The notes under the pieces are model-generated. The model worked only from the letters and a program-made list of their open reading frames with translations, did not search any database and had not been told where the DNA came from. Below, piece by piece: positions 17,732 to 25,868 of a stretch of DNA of 64,000 bases. A program made the translations under genes and the position numbers. Source of the stretch: Halalkalicoccus sp. CGA53 (GTDB taxonomy: Archaea; Halobacteriota; Halobacteria; Halobacteriales; Halalkalicoccaceae); contig NZ_CP144125.1 in assembly GCF_036429475.1 (NCBI RefSeq), forward strand, positions 2,170,001 to 2,234,000. Reading direction: 5' to 3'. Numbering within the stretch: position 1 is the first letter of the stretch; each line of letters begins with the position of its first letter.

Positions 17732-18556
17732 TTACAGCGTCAGCCCCGCGTGCCACCGCTCGGCACCGGCCTCCGCCTTCACCTCGTCCATCCGCTCCAG
17801 GTAGTGTACCGCGAGGCTCGCCGTCTTCGCCGCCTTCCGCTCGCCCTCGGTTCGGAACTCTCCGGTCACTCGGTTGGCGTAGACCGTACAGACCGCCCCC
17901 GCCCGGAGGCCGTAGACGTTCGCGAGCGTCAGGATCGAACTCGCCTCCATCTCCACGTTCTTCACGTTCGCCTCCTGCAGCGCGTCGATCAGCGCCTCGC
18001 TCCCCGCGGCCCGAAACCCTTCGAACCCGGGTCGGCCCTGGCCGGCGTAGAAGCTGTCGGCGCTCATCGTCAGCCCGGTGTGGTAGTCGTAGCCCAGTTC
18101 CTCGGCCGCGGCGACGAGCGCACAGACGACCTCGTAGTCGGCGGTCGCGGGGTAGTCCTCCCGCACGTACTCCGCGCTGGTCCCCTCCTGACGGACCGCA
18201 CCGGTGGTGATCACCAGATCGCCCACGGCCATCCCCTCCTGGATCGCGCCGCACGATCCGACCCGGATGAACGTCTCCGTACCGACCCGTGCGAGCTCCT
18301 CGACGGCGATCGCCGCCGAGGGGCTGCCGATCCCGGTCGAGGTCACCGAGATCGGCGTTTTTCTGTACCGACCAGTAGCCGTCCGGTACTCCCGGTGATA
18401 CGCCTTTTCGTCCCAGGAGTCCCACAGATCGACTACCTTCTCGACGCGCTCCGGGTTTCCGGGGAGCAGCACCGAGGGGGCGACGTCCTCCGAACCGACC
18501 TCGATGTGGTACTGGAGTTCCTCGTTGGGGTCCTCGCTGTCTCGCGTCTCCGTCAT
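17732..18556 (-). CDS. udp: Uridine phosphorylase
   Basis: A 274-residue member of the PNP/UDP phosphorylase family, cleaving uridine with phosphate to uracil and ribose-1-phosphate. Visible signatures are LLPGNPERV at the phosphate site, STGIGSPSAAIAVEEL, RVGSCGAIQ and the nucleoside-binding VEMEASSIL. Pyrimidine specificity is inferred from similarity to Udp and from the adjacent cytidine deaminase. It follows cdd by about 74 bp, and a CTATTTC box about 27 nt upstream suggests an additional promoter of its own. Confidence 0.87.
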   Translation of the reverse strand: MTETRDSEDPNEELQYHIEVGSEDVAPSVLLPGNPERVEKVVDLWDSWDEKAYHREYRTATGRYRKTPISVTSTGIGSPSAAIAVEELARVGTETFIRVGSCGAIQEGMAVGDLVITTGAVRQEGTSAEYVREDYPATADYEVVCALVAAAEELGYDYHTGLTMSADSFYAGQGRPGFEGFRAAGSEALIDALQEANVKNVEMEASSILTLANVYGLRAGAVCTVYANRVTGEFRTEGERKAAKTASLAVHYLERMDEVKAEAGAERWHAGLTL

Positions 18557-18630
18557 GGGTACGACAACTCCGAGCGGGCTGAAATAGCCTCTCCTCGCCG
18601 GTCGGGGCGACGCAGAAAGACGAGTGAGCC

Positions 18631-19023
18631 TTACCGCAACATCTCCTCGGTGATCGTATCGGGCAACAGCTCCCCGAGCGTGTACTTCCTGATCGACTCG
18701 CCCTCGTCACAGAGCACGACCAGATCCGGCTCACAGAACTCCGAGAGCGTCTGTCTGCACATCCCACAGGGCGTGACGCCGTCGCGGCGGTCCGACGAGA
18801 CCGCCAGTCTGGAGAACTCCCGGTGGCCCTCCTTCACCGCCTCCGCGACGGCGACCTCCTCGGCGTGGAGGCTGTTCGAGTAGTTCGCGTTCTCTATGTT
18901 ACAGCCGACGAACACCTCCCCGTCCTCGGTTTCGAGCGCCGCGCCGACCCGGTAGTTCGAATAGGGGACGTGCGCACGCGTCTGGATCTCTCGGGCGGCT
19001 TCGATGAGCTCCCGAGGACTCAT
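18631..19023 (-). CDS. cdd: Cytidine deaminase
   Basis: A 130-residue zinc enzyme converting cytidine to uridine. The zinc and catalytic residues are seen in SLHAEEVAVAE (His53, Glu55) and in PCGMCRQ (Cys86, Cys89). A His-Ala-Glu ligand is less common than Cys-Ala-Glu among short tetrameric forms. CNIENANY is the substrate-binding motif. Its ATG overlaps the stop of the upstream mutase gene by four bases, so the pair is translationally coupled, and its product feeds the uridine phosphorylase encoded next. Confidence 0.92.
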   Translation of the reverse strand: MSPRELIEAAREIQTRAHVPYSNYRVGAALETEDGEVFVGCNIENANYSNSLHAEEVAVAEAVKEGHREFSRLAVSSDRRDGVTPCGMCRQTLSEFCEPDLVVLCDEGESIRKYTLGELLPDTITEEMLR

Positions 19024-20372
19024 TCGCCGACCTCCCGCTCGATGGCCGCGCGTGCGTCGGCGATCAGGGCGTCGACGTCCTCCGATTCCGCGTAGAGCCG
19101 GACGTACGGCTCGGTCCCGCTCGGCCTGACGAGTATCCAGGCGGCGTCGGGCCACTCCAGCCGGACGCCGTAATCGGTGTCGACGCTCGCCTCCGGGAAC
19201 GTGTCGGGGAGCGATCCCTCCAGCGACTCCATCACCGCCTCCTTCCGTTCGTCCGGGCAGGCGACGGCGACCTTCCGGTACGGTCGCTCGGTGATCGGCT
19301 CCCGGAGCGCGCCGAGTCCACCCGCGTCGGCGACCAGTCGGACGAGGACCGCCGCGCTCGCGACACCGTCGATCCACCCCCCGAACGCGGTGTGGATGTG
19401 CTTCCACGGCTCGGCCGCGAAGACGACCTCCGTCTCCTCACCGCCCCCCTCGTAGACCCGGGCGATCCCCTCGTGGAGCGCCCCGAGCCTGACGCGTTCG
19501 GTGCGCCCGCCGGCCGTCTCGACGCGCTCGTCGATCCGCGCGGAGGCGTTCGGCGTCGTGACGACGACCGGATCGGCGGCGGTGGCGTGGCGGGTGTAGT
19601 GCTCGGCGAGGATCGCGAGCACGGTGTCCTCGTGGACGATTCTCCCGTGGCTATCGAGGATCACGATCCGGTCGGCGTCGCCGTCGTGGCCGATCCCCAG
19701 TTCGGTACCCGTATTCGCGACGAGCGCGCCGAGGTCCGAGAGCGTCTCCTCGGTGGGTTTGCTCGGGCGGCCGGGGAAGTGGCCGTCGACCTGTGCGTTC
19801 AGGGTGACGACCGACGCGCCGAGCTCGCGGAGTACCTGTGGCGTGGCGAGCCCGGCGACGCCGTTGCCGCAGTCGACCGCAACGCGAAGACCGACCGGCT
19901 CCGAGCCAAGACCCTCCGCGTAGGCTGCCACCGCCTCGCGGTAGCGCGGGAGGACGTCCCACTCTTCGACCGTACCCCAACGGTCCCAGCTCTCGGCGTC
20001 GACGCCCTTCGCGACGCGCGATTCGATACGGCGTTCGGCCTCGCGGTCGTACTCGACGCCCTCGCTGAACAGTTTGATACCGTTGTCGGTTGGCGGGTTG
20101 TGGCTCGCGGTGAGCATGGCGCCGCGACAGTCACGGGCGGCGAAGGCGACCGCCGGCGTCGGGACGACGCCGAGACGGCGGACGCTGGCACCGGCGCTCG
20201 TGAGCCCCGCTTCGAGCGCGGCTGCGAGCGCACCACCCGTCTCGCGACCGTCGCGACCGACGACGAACTCGTCCCCGTCGAGGCCGGCCGCTCGGCCGAC
20301 CGAGAGCGCGAGCTCGGGCGTCACTCGTGTCCTCGTGTCGCCACGGATACCGGCGGTTCCGAACAGGTCCAT
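19020..20372 (-). CDS. Alpha-D-phosphohexomutase family enzyme, possible phosphopentomutase
   Basis: A 450-residue enzyme of the phosphoglucomutase/phosphomannomutase superfamily. The phosphorylated serine is Ser90 in TASHNPP; the Mg loop is DGDADR at residues 230-235; the C-terminal phosphate-binding loop is RPSGTEPYVRLY. By sequence alone it would be called GlmM or PMM. It is the first gene of an operon with cdd and udp, whose product is ribose-1-phosphate, so conversion to ribose-5-phosphate is a good alternative role. An ACTATACT box about 27 nt upstream supports the ATG. Confidence 0.85.
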   Translation of the reverse strand: MDLFGTAGIRGDTRTRVTPELALSVGRAAGLDGDEFVVGRDGRETGGALAAALEAGLTSAGASVRRLGVVPTPAVAFAARDCRGAMLTASHNPPTDNGIKLFSEGVEYDREAERRIESRVAKGVDAESWDRWGTVEEWDVLPRYREAVAAYAEGLGSEPVGLRVAVDCGNGVAGLATPQVLRELGASVVTLNAQVDGHFPGRPSKPTEETLSDLGALVANTGTELGIGHDGDADRIVILDSHGRIVHEDTVLAILAEHYTRHATAADPVVVTTPNASARIDERVETAGGRTERVRLGALHEGIARVYEGGGEETEVVFAAEPWKHIHTAFGGWIDGVASAAVLVRLVADAGGLGALREPITERPYRKVAVACPDERKEAVMESLEGSLPDTFPEASVDTDYGVRLEWPDAAWILVRPSGTEPYVRLYAESEDVDALIADARAAIEREVGE

Positions 20373-20488
20373 CGGACCCGGGTTCGTGGCCGGGGAGTAT
20401 AGTTCCGGTCGGTTCGCACGGGTCGCGTTACCCGATACGAGCGATCGCGGACTCGTCCGATCGATCGCAGTACCGACGACGGTCCCTA

Positions 20489-20947
20489 TCAGAGCTCGAC
20501 GCCGCTCGGGATCAGGCTCCGCTCTCTCAGCAGGGTCCCCTCGCTGTCGTAGACGAGGAAGGTGGACTTCTCGTAGGTGACCAGCTCCTCCCCGTCGACG
20601 AGGAGGTGGACGCGGAACTTCCCGTCGTCGACGCCCGACTCCTCGCCGTAGGCACGGGCGGCGCGGACGAACCGGAAGACGTCCTCCGCATCCGCGTTCA
20701 GCTCGAAGACGAAGTCGCCCGTGAGCCGGTCCGTGACGCTCACGACGCCGCTTTCCTCCGATCGAAGTCGAAACGCGACGTCGGTCCCGCGGGCGTTCAG
20801 GAGGTCGCCGTCGGGACCGACCAGCCGCTCGTCGAGGAGCTCGCCCGGCCCGTCGAACTCGATCGTTACCGTCGGCGTTTCGGGATCACCGTCGTGTTCG
20901 ACCCAGTCGATCCCGCGAACGTCGAGGGTGAACTGCTCACGTCTCAT
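20489..20947 (-). CDS. DUF5793-like haloarchaeal protein
   Basis: A 152-residue acidic soluble protein beginning MRREQFTLDV and predicted to be mostly beta-strand with a C-terminal SLIPSGVEL. I recall a haloarchaeal family of this pattern as DUF5793; no catalytic motif is visible. The ATG at 20947 is chosen because residues encoded further upstream are arginine-rich shadow sequence without protein character. It lies 57 bp downstream of the MATE gene on the same strand and could be cotranscribed. Function unknown. Confidence 0.75.
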   Translation of the reverse strand: MRREQFTLDVRGIDWVEHDGDPETPTVTIEFDGPGELLDERLVGPDGDLLNARGTDVAFRLRSEESGVVSVTDRLTGDFVFELNADAEDVFRFVRAARAYGEESGVDDGKFRVHLLVDGEELVTYEKSTFLVYDSEGTLLRERSLIPSGVEL

Positions 20948-21003
20948 CTGGTCTCCGTCATCCGGCGGTATGGGCCGGGGTGGCATGAACGTAACGCCCG
21001 CGG

Positions 21004-22446
21004 CTAATCGTCGGCGGGTGTTCCGGGACGGTAGGTCCGGCTGATCGCCTTCCACTTCCCGGTGTGAAAGCGCCAGTAGTTGATCGCCGCGGGGACGCTC
21101 GTCTCGGCGACGAACGCGAGGTAGAGCCCCCACAGCCCGAGCGAGGTCGTCGCACCGACGTAGGCGAGCGGTATCGCGACGACGAACATCCCGAGGAACT
21201 GGCTGTAGAAGGGCCAGCGGGTGTCGCCGCTCGCGTCGAGCGCCCCCGAGGCACCCCCCGCGACGCCCTGGAAGACGACGGCGATGCAGGCCGCGTGGAC
21301 GAGCGAGACGGCGATCGGGATCGACGCCTCGCCGGACTCGCCGACGAACAGGCCGACGATCGGCTCGGAGAAGACGAAGATCACGAGCGCGGAGACGAGG
21401 TAGATCGCCACCGCGAACCGGACGATCTCGCGTCCGTAGCGCTCCGCACTCGTCTCGCGGCCGACGCCGAGTTCCTGGCCGACGAGGCTCGAGGCGGCGA
21501 GGCCGAAGCCCCAGCCGGGCGTGTTCATGACCCCCCAGATCCGCCGGGCGATGACGAACGCGGCGAGCACCTCCTCGCCGAAGATCCCCAGGATGAACAG
21601 CATCGGGAACTCCGCGACCGTCCAGACGGTGTTGCGCCCCAGCACCGGCAGGCCGATCGTCACGAGCGCGCGGATCGTCTCCCCGTCGACGTAGGTGCCG
21701 AACGGGTCGATCCTGACGGGGAACGCTCCGATCCCGGGGAACCGACCGTAGGCGAGGCCGAGCGCGAACGTCGCGGTCACCGCGACGTTCGCGAGGACGG
21801 TCCCGGCCGCCGCGCCCGCGACGCCGAAGCCGAGTCCGAAGATGAGCACCGCGTTGATCACGATGTTCGCGAGTGCGCCGCCTCCCCTGACGACCATCGC
21901 GATGTAGGCGTCGTTACAGCCGACGAGCACCCGGCTCCCGATCAGGTTCAGTCCCGCGAACGGGACGCCGAGGCCGACGATCTTGAGGTAGGTCGCTCCC
22001 TGGTCTACTACGACGGGGTTGTCGTTGAGCAGCGAGATGAGTTGTTCAGGGAACGTCCAGAAGACGGCAGTGATCGGGAGGGTGAGGAGGACCACGAGGA
22101 GGGTGCTCGACCGGACGGCGACGCCGAGCTCCTCGTAGGCGTCGGCGCCGTAGCGCTGGCTGACGAGCGCGATGGTGCCGCCGGCGACCCCGCCGCCGAC
22201 GGAGAACGCCAGCCCGTAGAACGGCCCGGCGAGGCCGACCCCGGCCGTCGCGCTGATGCCGACGGCGACGCCGACCATGGCGACGTCGACCGCGTTCTTC
22301 GACATTCGGGCGATGCCGGTGACGATGCGTGGCCACGCCAGGTCCGTCGTCCGGCGCGCCCGCTCGGGATCGATGAGGCCCAACCGCGAGAGCGCGAGAC
22401 CGATCCACAGGACGAAGAGCCGGAAGGGGTTCGGGAGGCGTGACAC
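21004..22446 (-). CDS. MATE family efflux transporter
   Basis: A 480-residue membrane protein with twelve hydrophobic segments in two related halves, as expected for the multidrug and toxin extrusion (NorM/DinF) family. MATE-like signatures include VDVAMVGVAVG in the first helices, GLAFSVGGGVAGGTIALVSQ, and the second-half counterpart GFGLAASSLVGQELG. Substrate and coupling ion are unknown; Na+ coupling is common in halophiles. A CTTTACC box about 27 nt before the ATG supports the start. Confidence 0.88.
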   Translation of the reverse strand: MSRLPNPFRLFVLWIGLALSRLGLIDPERARRTTDLAWPRIVTGIARMSKNAVDVAMVGVAVGISATAGVGLAGPFYGLAFSVGGGVAGGTIALVSQRYGADAYEELGVAVRSSTLLVVLLTLPITAVFWTFPEQLISLLNDNPVVVDQGATYLKIVGLGVPFAGLNLIGSRVLVGCNDAYIAMVVRGGGALANIVINAVLIFGLGFGVAGAAAGTVLANVAVTATFALGLAYGRFPGIGAFPVRIDPFGTYVDGETIRALVTIGLPVLGRNTVWTVAEFPMLFILGIFGEEVLAAFVIARRIWGVMNTPGWGFGLAASSLVGQELGVGRETSAERYGREIVRFAVAIYLVSALVIFVFSEPIVGLFVGESGEASIPIAVSLVHAACIAVVFQGVAGGASGALDASGDTRWPFYSQFLGMFVVAIPLAYVGATTSLGLWGLYLAFVAETSVPAAINYWRFHTGKWKAISRTYRPGTPADD

Positions 22447-22616
22447 GACGACTTTCGATTCGTAGTAGTCGGACGGGTAAAGCCCTTCTCTCCTCGGCAG
22501 CCGGGTCCGGTATCAGCATCGCTCGCACGCGACGGCCTCACAGTCCACACGGCCGGTTCTCGCGCGCAAGGAAGACGCGACACGGCGCTTATCACTCCCT
22601 CGCCCGAGGGTCGTGC

Positions 22617-23279
22617 ATGGAGCGCGATCAGCGTGGGAAGTCGGTCCGCGAGACGTACGACCGGATCGCCGCGCACTTCGCGAAGACCCGGGAGTACGCC
22701 TGGCCCGAGGTCGAGTCGTTCGTCCGCGATCGGGGGAGCGAGGCGCCGGGATCCCGCGCGCTGGACCTCGGCTGTGGGAACGGGAGACACGCCGAACTCC
22801 TCTGCGAGCACGGCTTCGAGGTGACGGGAATCGACGTGAGCGAGGGGTTGCTGGGGGAGGCGAAAGAGAGGGGGAGAGAGCGAGGGTTCGCGAGCGGTGT
22901 GGAGTGGGTGCAGGCCGACGCCGCGGCGCTCCCGATCCGTTCCGGGGTCGTCGACCTGGGACTCTACGTGGCCACGCTGCACCACCTCGCTCCCCGCGAC
23001 GTGCGCGTGGCGAGCCTCTCGGAGCTCGCCAGGGTGCTCGGGTCGGAAGGGAGAGCGCTCGTGAGCGCGTGGAGCACCGACCACGACCGGTTCGACGCGA
23101 GCGAGGGGTTCGACACGACCGTCGACTGGACGCTTCCCGGCGGCGAGACGGTCACCCGCTACTACCACATCTACGATCCCGGGGAGTTCGAGACCGACCT
23201 CGCAGAGAGTGAGCTCTCGGTGATCGAGAGCGAGGTCTCGAGCGGGAACTGTTACGCTGTCGTACGCGGAGAGGAGTAG
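22617..23279 (+). CDS. Class I SAM methyltransferase, Trm9/ABH8-like
   Basis: A 220-residue SAM-dependent methyltransferase. Motif I is LDLGCGNGRHAELL, followed by the acidic motif II end GIDVS and LGLYVATLHHL. The opening VRETYDRIAAHFAKTREYAWPEV closely resembles the start of Trm9, the enzyme that methylates wobble uridine carboxymethyl groups in tRNA. Whether it acts on tRNA is inference; haloarchaea have many Trm9-like paralogues. The ATG at 22617 follows a CTTATC box by about 27 nt. The gene overlaps the convergent DUF998 gene by 28 bp. Confidence 0.8.
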   Translation: MERDQRGKSVRETYDRIAAHFAKTREYAWPEVESFVRDRGSEAPGSRALDLGCGNGRHAELLCEHGFEVTGIDVSEGLLGEAKERGRERGFASGVEWVQADAAALPIRSGVVDLGLYVATLHHLAPRDVRVASLSELARVLGSEGRALVSAWSTDHDRFDASEGFDTTVDWTLPGGETVTRYYHIYDPGEFETDLAESELSVIESEVSSGNCYAVVRGEE

Positions 23280-23893
23280 GTTCCGAGCGAGCGTCGGGCG
23301 GCCAGCACCGTCCAGAGGGCGAACAGGGCGACGACGATCATCTCCTGGAGCGCGAACCAGCTGGTCGGAGCGGTCGCGACCCGTGTGACGTAGCCGATCC
23401 AGACGGCCCACGTGAGGACGTGGAGGAGTCCGAGCACGACGCTGAACCCGCCCCACCGGTGGTCGCCCGCGAGATACGATCCGGCACCGTAGAGCGCGGT
23501 GGTGACGGGGGCCATCCCGAAGAGCAACAGCGCGGCGGGGGCGTGGAGGTCGGTATCGAGGTAGACGGCGGTGTGATCGAGGAAGAAGACCCCGACGAGA
23601 CCCATCCCCACAGCCGAGAGTCCGAAACAGAGCCCACCGACGCGTTCGAGCGTGTTCCGCGCGTCGACGACGAGCCGCCAGGTGAACGGGAGCGCGAGGA
23701 GAGCGGCGACGAGCAGGCCGCCGTTGAACAGCCAGAACGTCTCCGCGCCGAGCCGTCCGAGATCCGAGAGCGCCCGCTCGCTCCACGTGAACGTCTCGGG
23801 TGGGGCGAGCAGGGTGGCGAGGAGGACCGAGGCGATGCCGATCGTCGGGGCGAGAAATCCACAGTACGCCGTCGTGCGTCTCGGATCGACCAT
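23252..23893 (-). CDS. DUF998 family membrane protein
   Basis: A 213-residue protein with six hydrophobic segments. The first, GFLAPTIGIASVLLATLLAP, is followed by the extracytoplasmic WSERALSDLGR, the region most typical of DUF998 (PF06197) proteins, which act or are thought to act as small membrane proteins of unknown function. The ATG at 23893 is preferred to the longer frame because a TATTTAAT box lies about 25 nt upstream and the extra N-terminus would run through the tRNA-Gly gene. Confidence 0.82.
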   Translation of the reverse strand: MVDPRRTTAYCGFLAPTIGIASVLLATLLAPPETFTWSERALSDLGRLGAETFWLFNGGLLVAALLALPFTWRLVVDARNTLERVGGLCFGLSAVGMGLVGVFFLDHTAVYLDTDLHAPAALLLFGMAPVTTALYGAGSYLAGDHRWGGFSVVLGLLHVLTWAVWIGYVTRVATAPTSWFALQEMIVVALFALWTVLAARRSLGTYSSPRTTA

Positions 23894-23979
23894 CGGGTGG
23901 ACCGAGGGTGTGGCCCTATTTAATACAGGTCGCTCGCGAAGGGTAAGGGTCTTAACGAGCCACGGGGTACGGAGAGTGC

Positions 23980-24050
23980 GCACCGGTGGTCTAGTGGTAG
24001 GACCTGAGCCTTCCAAGCTCATGGCCCGGGTTCGAATCCCGGCCGGTGCA
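23980..24050 (+). tRNA. tRNA-Gly (anticodon TCC)
   Basis: The 71-nt cloverleaf reads GCACCGG...CCGGTGC as a seven-pair acceptor stem plus discriminator A. The anticodon stem is TGAGC/GCTCA around loop CTTCCAA, giving TCC (Gly, GGA codons). The T arm is CGGG-TTCGAAT-CCCG. CCA is not encoded. Its 3' 22 nt are duplicated at 24173 and 14 nt again at 24957, marking it as an integration target. Confidence 0.95.
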
Positions 24051-24052
24051 TT
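24029..24052 (+). repeat. att-like direct repeat 1 (inside tRNA-Gly 3' end)
   Basis: GGTTCGAATCCCGGCCGGTG plus CATT. The 24 nt recur exactly at 24173-24196. Its last part, from 24040, together with the next bases to 24059 (20 nt), recurs at 24957-24976. Such tRNA 3'-end duplications are what tyrosine-recombinase integration leaves behind. Confidence 0.75.
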
Positions 24053-24172
24053 CTGCCGAGCCGAACTCGCGAGCACGGTCAGGCGAGGCGAATGCAGCAC
24101 GGAGGGATTCGAGCCCTGCACGTCGCAGCCCGCGAGGCGAGCAGAGCGAGACGGGCGGGACCGTCGTGCTCC

Positions 24173-24196
24173 GGTTCGAATCCCGGCCGGTGCATT
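24173..24196 (+). repeat. att-like direct repeat 2
   Basis: An exact 24-nt copy of 24029-24052, containing the T-loop and 3' acceptor strand of the tRNA-Gly but not the rest of the gene. It is followed by TTCG instead of CTGC. Confidence 0.75.
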
Positions 24197-24275
24197 TTCG
24201 CGGCGAATCGACTCAAGGGCGATGAGTCAGCAGTGAGCGAGACGGTTTATGTCGCCTCATGAGTAACGGGGTACT

Positions 24276-24561
24276 ATGACCGAGGTCGTAAGCGACGAGG
24301 GGGGTGATGGGGGGACAGCCACGGCTCGACGGCCACCGGATCAGCGTCCTTCAGGTCTCCGAGTGGGTTCACGAAGATGGAATGGACCCGGAGAACGTCG
24401 CGACGGAGTTCGATCTCGAACTCGCCGACGTCTATCGCGCGCTCACGTACTACTACGACAACATCGAGGAGATGACCGAGTGGCGCGAACGACGGACCGC
24501 CCGGATCAAGGAGAGTCGCGAGCAGGGGCCGTCGCCGGATTCGTTCTCCGAAACGGTATGA
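24276..24561 (+). pseudogene. DUF433 antitoxin, +1 frameshift
   Basis: The start at 24276, with a TTTATG box about 27 nt upstream, gives MTEVVSDEG and then leaves frame in a run of six G (24299-24304). Removing one G restores VMGGQPRLDGHRISVLQV, the DUF433 opening, and the rest of the domain continues to a stop at 24559-24561. Total length is a multiple of three plus one, as expected for a single insertion. A GTG or ATG at 24304/24307 could still start a protein lacking nine residues, so activity may survive. It overlaps the toxin start (ATGA). Confidence 0.75.
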
Positions 24562-24883
24562 GGCTACTCTGCGACGAGAACGTCAAGCGGTCGGTGTTCG
24601 AACTCCTCCGCCAGGAGGGGTACGACGTCGAACGCGTTCAGGGCCGACTCGAACTCGGGTTCGAAGCGGAGAGATCGTCTCGTACTGCCGGGAAGCGGAT
24701 CGCCTCCTGCTGACGAACGACGACGACTTCTTCGCGTTCGACACACACCCGGGCATCTTCTTCCTTGACGACCAGCGCGCACGGCCGCGGGAAGTCGTGA
24801 CGGCGATCCAGCGGATTGAGCGGTTCGTCGGACCCGAGGAACTGGCGGGTCGGGTCTTCCACGTACCGGACGGGTGGGTGTGA
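24558..24883 (+). pseudogene. DUF5615 PIN-like toxin, frameshifted
   Basis: MRLLCDENVKRSVFELLRQEG is the N-terminus of the DUF5615 (Mut7-C/PIN-like) toxins that pair with DUF433 antitoxins. At about 24669-24671 one base is missing. In the next frame the protein continues EIVSYCREADRLLLTNDDDF, keeping the acidic pair expected of a PIN-type active site, and ends VPDGWV at 24883. The single frame would otherwise stop at 24713, truncating half the domain. With the upstream antitoxin also frameshifted, the module looks decayed. Confidence 0.75.
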
Positions 24884-24956
24884 ACCACGTACGGAACAAC
24901 GCGACTCTCGGTCCAGGCGGCGAGTGCGATAACGGGGCAGCCGGCGAGGACGAACA

Positions 24957-24976
24957 CGGCCGGTGCATTCTGCCGA
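24957..24976 (+). repeat. att-like direct repeat 3, element end
   Basis: A 20-nt exact copy of 24040-24059: the last bases of tRNA-Gly plus nine bases of its 3' flank. Because it includes non-tRNA flank, it marks a segment duplication or the original right junction rather than chance tRNA similarity. Confidence 0.7.
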
Positions 24977-25041
24977 AAAACCTGCGAGCGACGGCTCCTC
25001 ATTGTACGTTTATCCGCGCTCTCCGCCTACTGTCGGACACG

Positions 25042-25806
25042 ATGGACGGAACCGATTCCGGGCCAGGAGACGGCGATTCGATCGCTCTCTCGACCGGACA
25101 GACGGTCGACTTGCCGCTCTCGACCGAGGCGACGATCACGGGCGCGGTCTTCTCGGCCGATCGGGAGGGAGTCGTGGACCTGCTCCCGGACGACCTCGTT
25201 CCGGTTCGGACGGCACCCGGTCGCGCCGCGGTGACGTTCCTCTGCGTCGAGTACCACCGGGTCGGTCGACGTGGGGAGATCGAACCTTACGACGAGTTCG
25301 GCGTCCTCGTTCCGGCGGTTCCCGAGGGAGTCGGACTCCTCCCCTCACCGTCGGCGTTCCTCCACGAGATCGGTGGCTACGTCTGGTACCTCCCGGTGAC
25401 CTCGGAGTCGGCGCGGGCGCTCGGGATCGAGCCATGGGGCTACCCGAAGGAGGTCGCCGAGATCACCCACGAACGGAGCGGGAGTCGACGTCGGACGACC
25501 GTCGACGTGGGAGACGAGCGTCTCGTCACGATCGAGATCGACCGCCCGAGGACCCTGCCGCGACGCGAGTCCGTGGCGAGCTACACCGTGAGAGAGGGTC
25601 TTTTGCTACGAGAGCGACTCACGCTCTCGGGTGAGGTAGGTGTCTGGCCGCTCGGCGGGGCGGCTCGGTTCTCGCTCGGCGACCATCCCCGTGCCGACCG
25701 CCTTCGAGCGCTGAACCTCGGGCGGCGGGCGCTCCTGCGCGTCGCCGCCGAGGGCGAGTTCGTGATCCACGCCGGTCGACCGCTGTCGGCCGGTGACCGG
25801 GGCTGA
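25042..25806 (+). CDS. Acetoacetate decarboxylase family protein
   Basis: A 254-residue protein resembling the acetoacetate decarboxylase-like superfamily (PF06314): VTFLCVEYHRVGRRGEIEPYDEFGVLVPA and the IEPWGYPKEVAEI segment match the beta-cone core, in which GYPK supplies the Lys region of ADC relatives. Whether the catalytic Schiff-base lysine is functional cannot be judged by eye; many family members are uncharacterised. The ATG at 25042 follows a GTTTATC box by about 27 nt. It sits just outside the tRNA-Gly island. Confidence 0.78.
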   Translation: MDGTDSGPGDGDSIALSTGQTVDLPLSTEATITGAVFSADREGVVDLLPDDLVPVRTAPGRAAVTFLCVEYHRVGRRGEIEPYDEFGVLVPAVPEGVGLLPSPSAFLHEIGGYVWYLPVTSESARALGIEPWGYPKEVAEITHERSGSRRRTTVDVGDERLVTIEIDRPRTLPRRESVASYTVREGLLLRERLTLSGEVGVWPLGGAARFSLGDHPRADRLRALNLGRRALLRVAAEGEFVIHAGRPLSAGDRG

Positions 25807-25868
25807 GGAGAGCCTGTGTCAGCGGAGAAACGCCTATTTCCGAGGAGGGCCATTGAATAGGGGTCAGC

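Larger units (their letters stand above)
24040..24976 (+). mobile_element. Remnant of element(s) integrated at tRNA-Gly
   Basis: The interval from the tRNA 3' end to 24976 is divided by repeats of that 3' end into a 144-bp segment (24053-24196) and a segment of about 780 bp (24197-24976). The larger carries a frameshifted DUF433/DUF5615 toxin-antitoxin pair with an intact promoter. No integrase gene remains, so the element is not self-mobile or was moved in trans. Two nested or successive insertions would explain three copies. Confidence 0.55.

Noticed and set aside
24304-24561. Treating the DUF433 protein as an intact gene starting at GTG 24304
   Set aside because: The promoter box is placed for the ATG at 24276, and the family N-terminus is restored only by removing one G. 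An intact short form remains possible.
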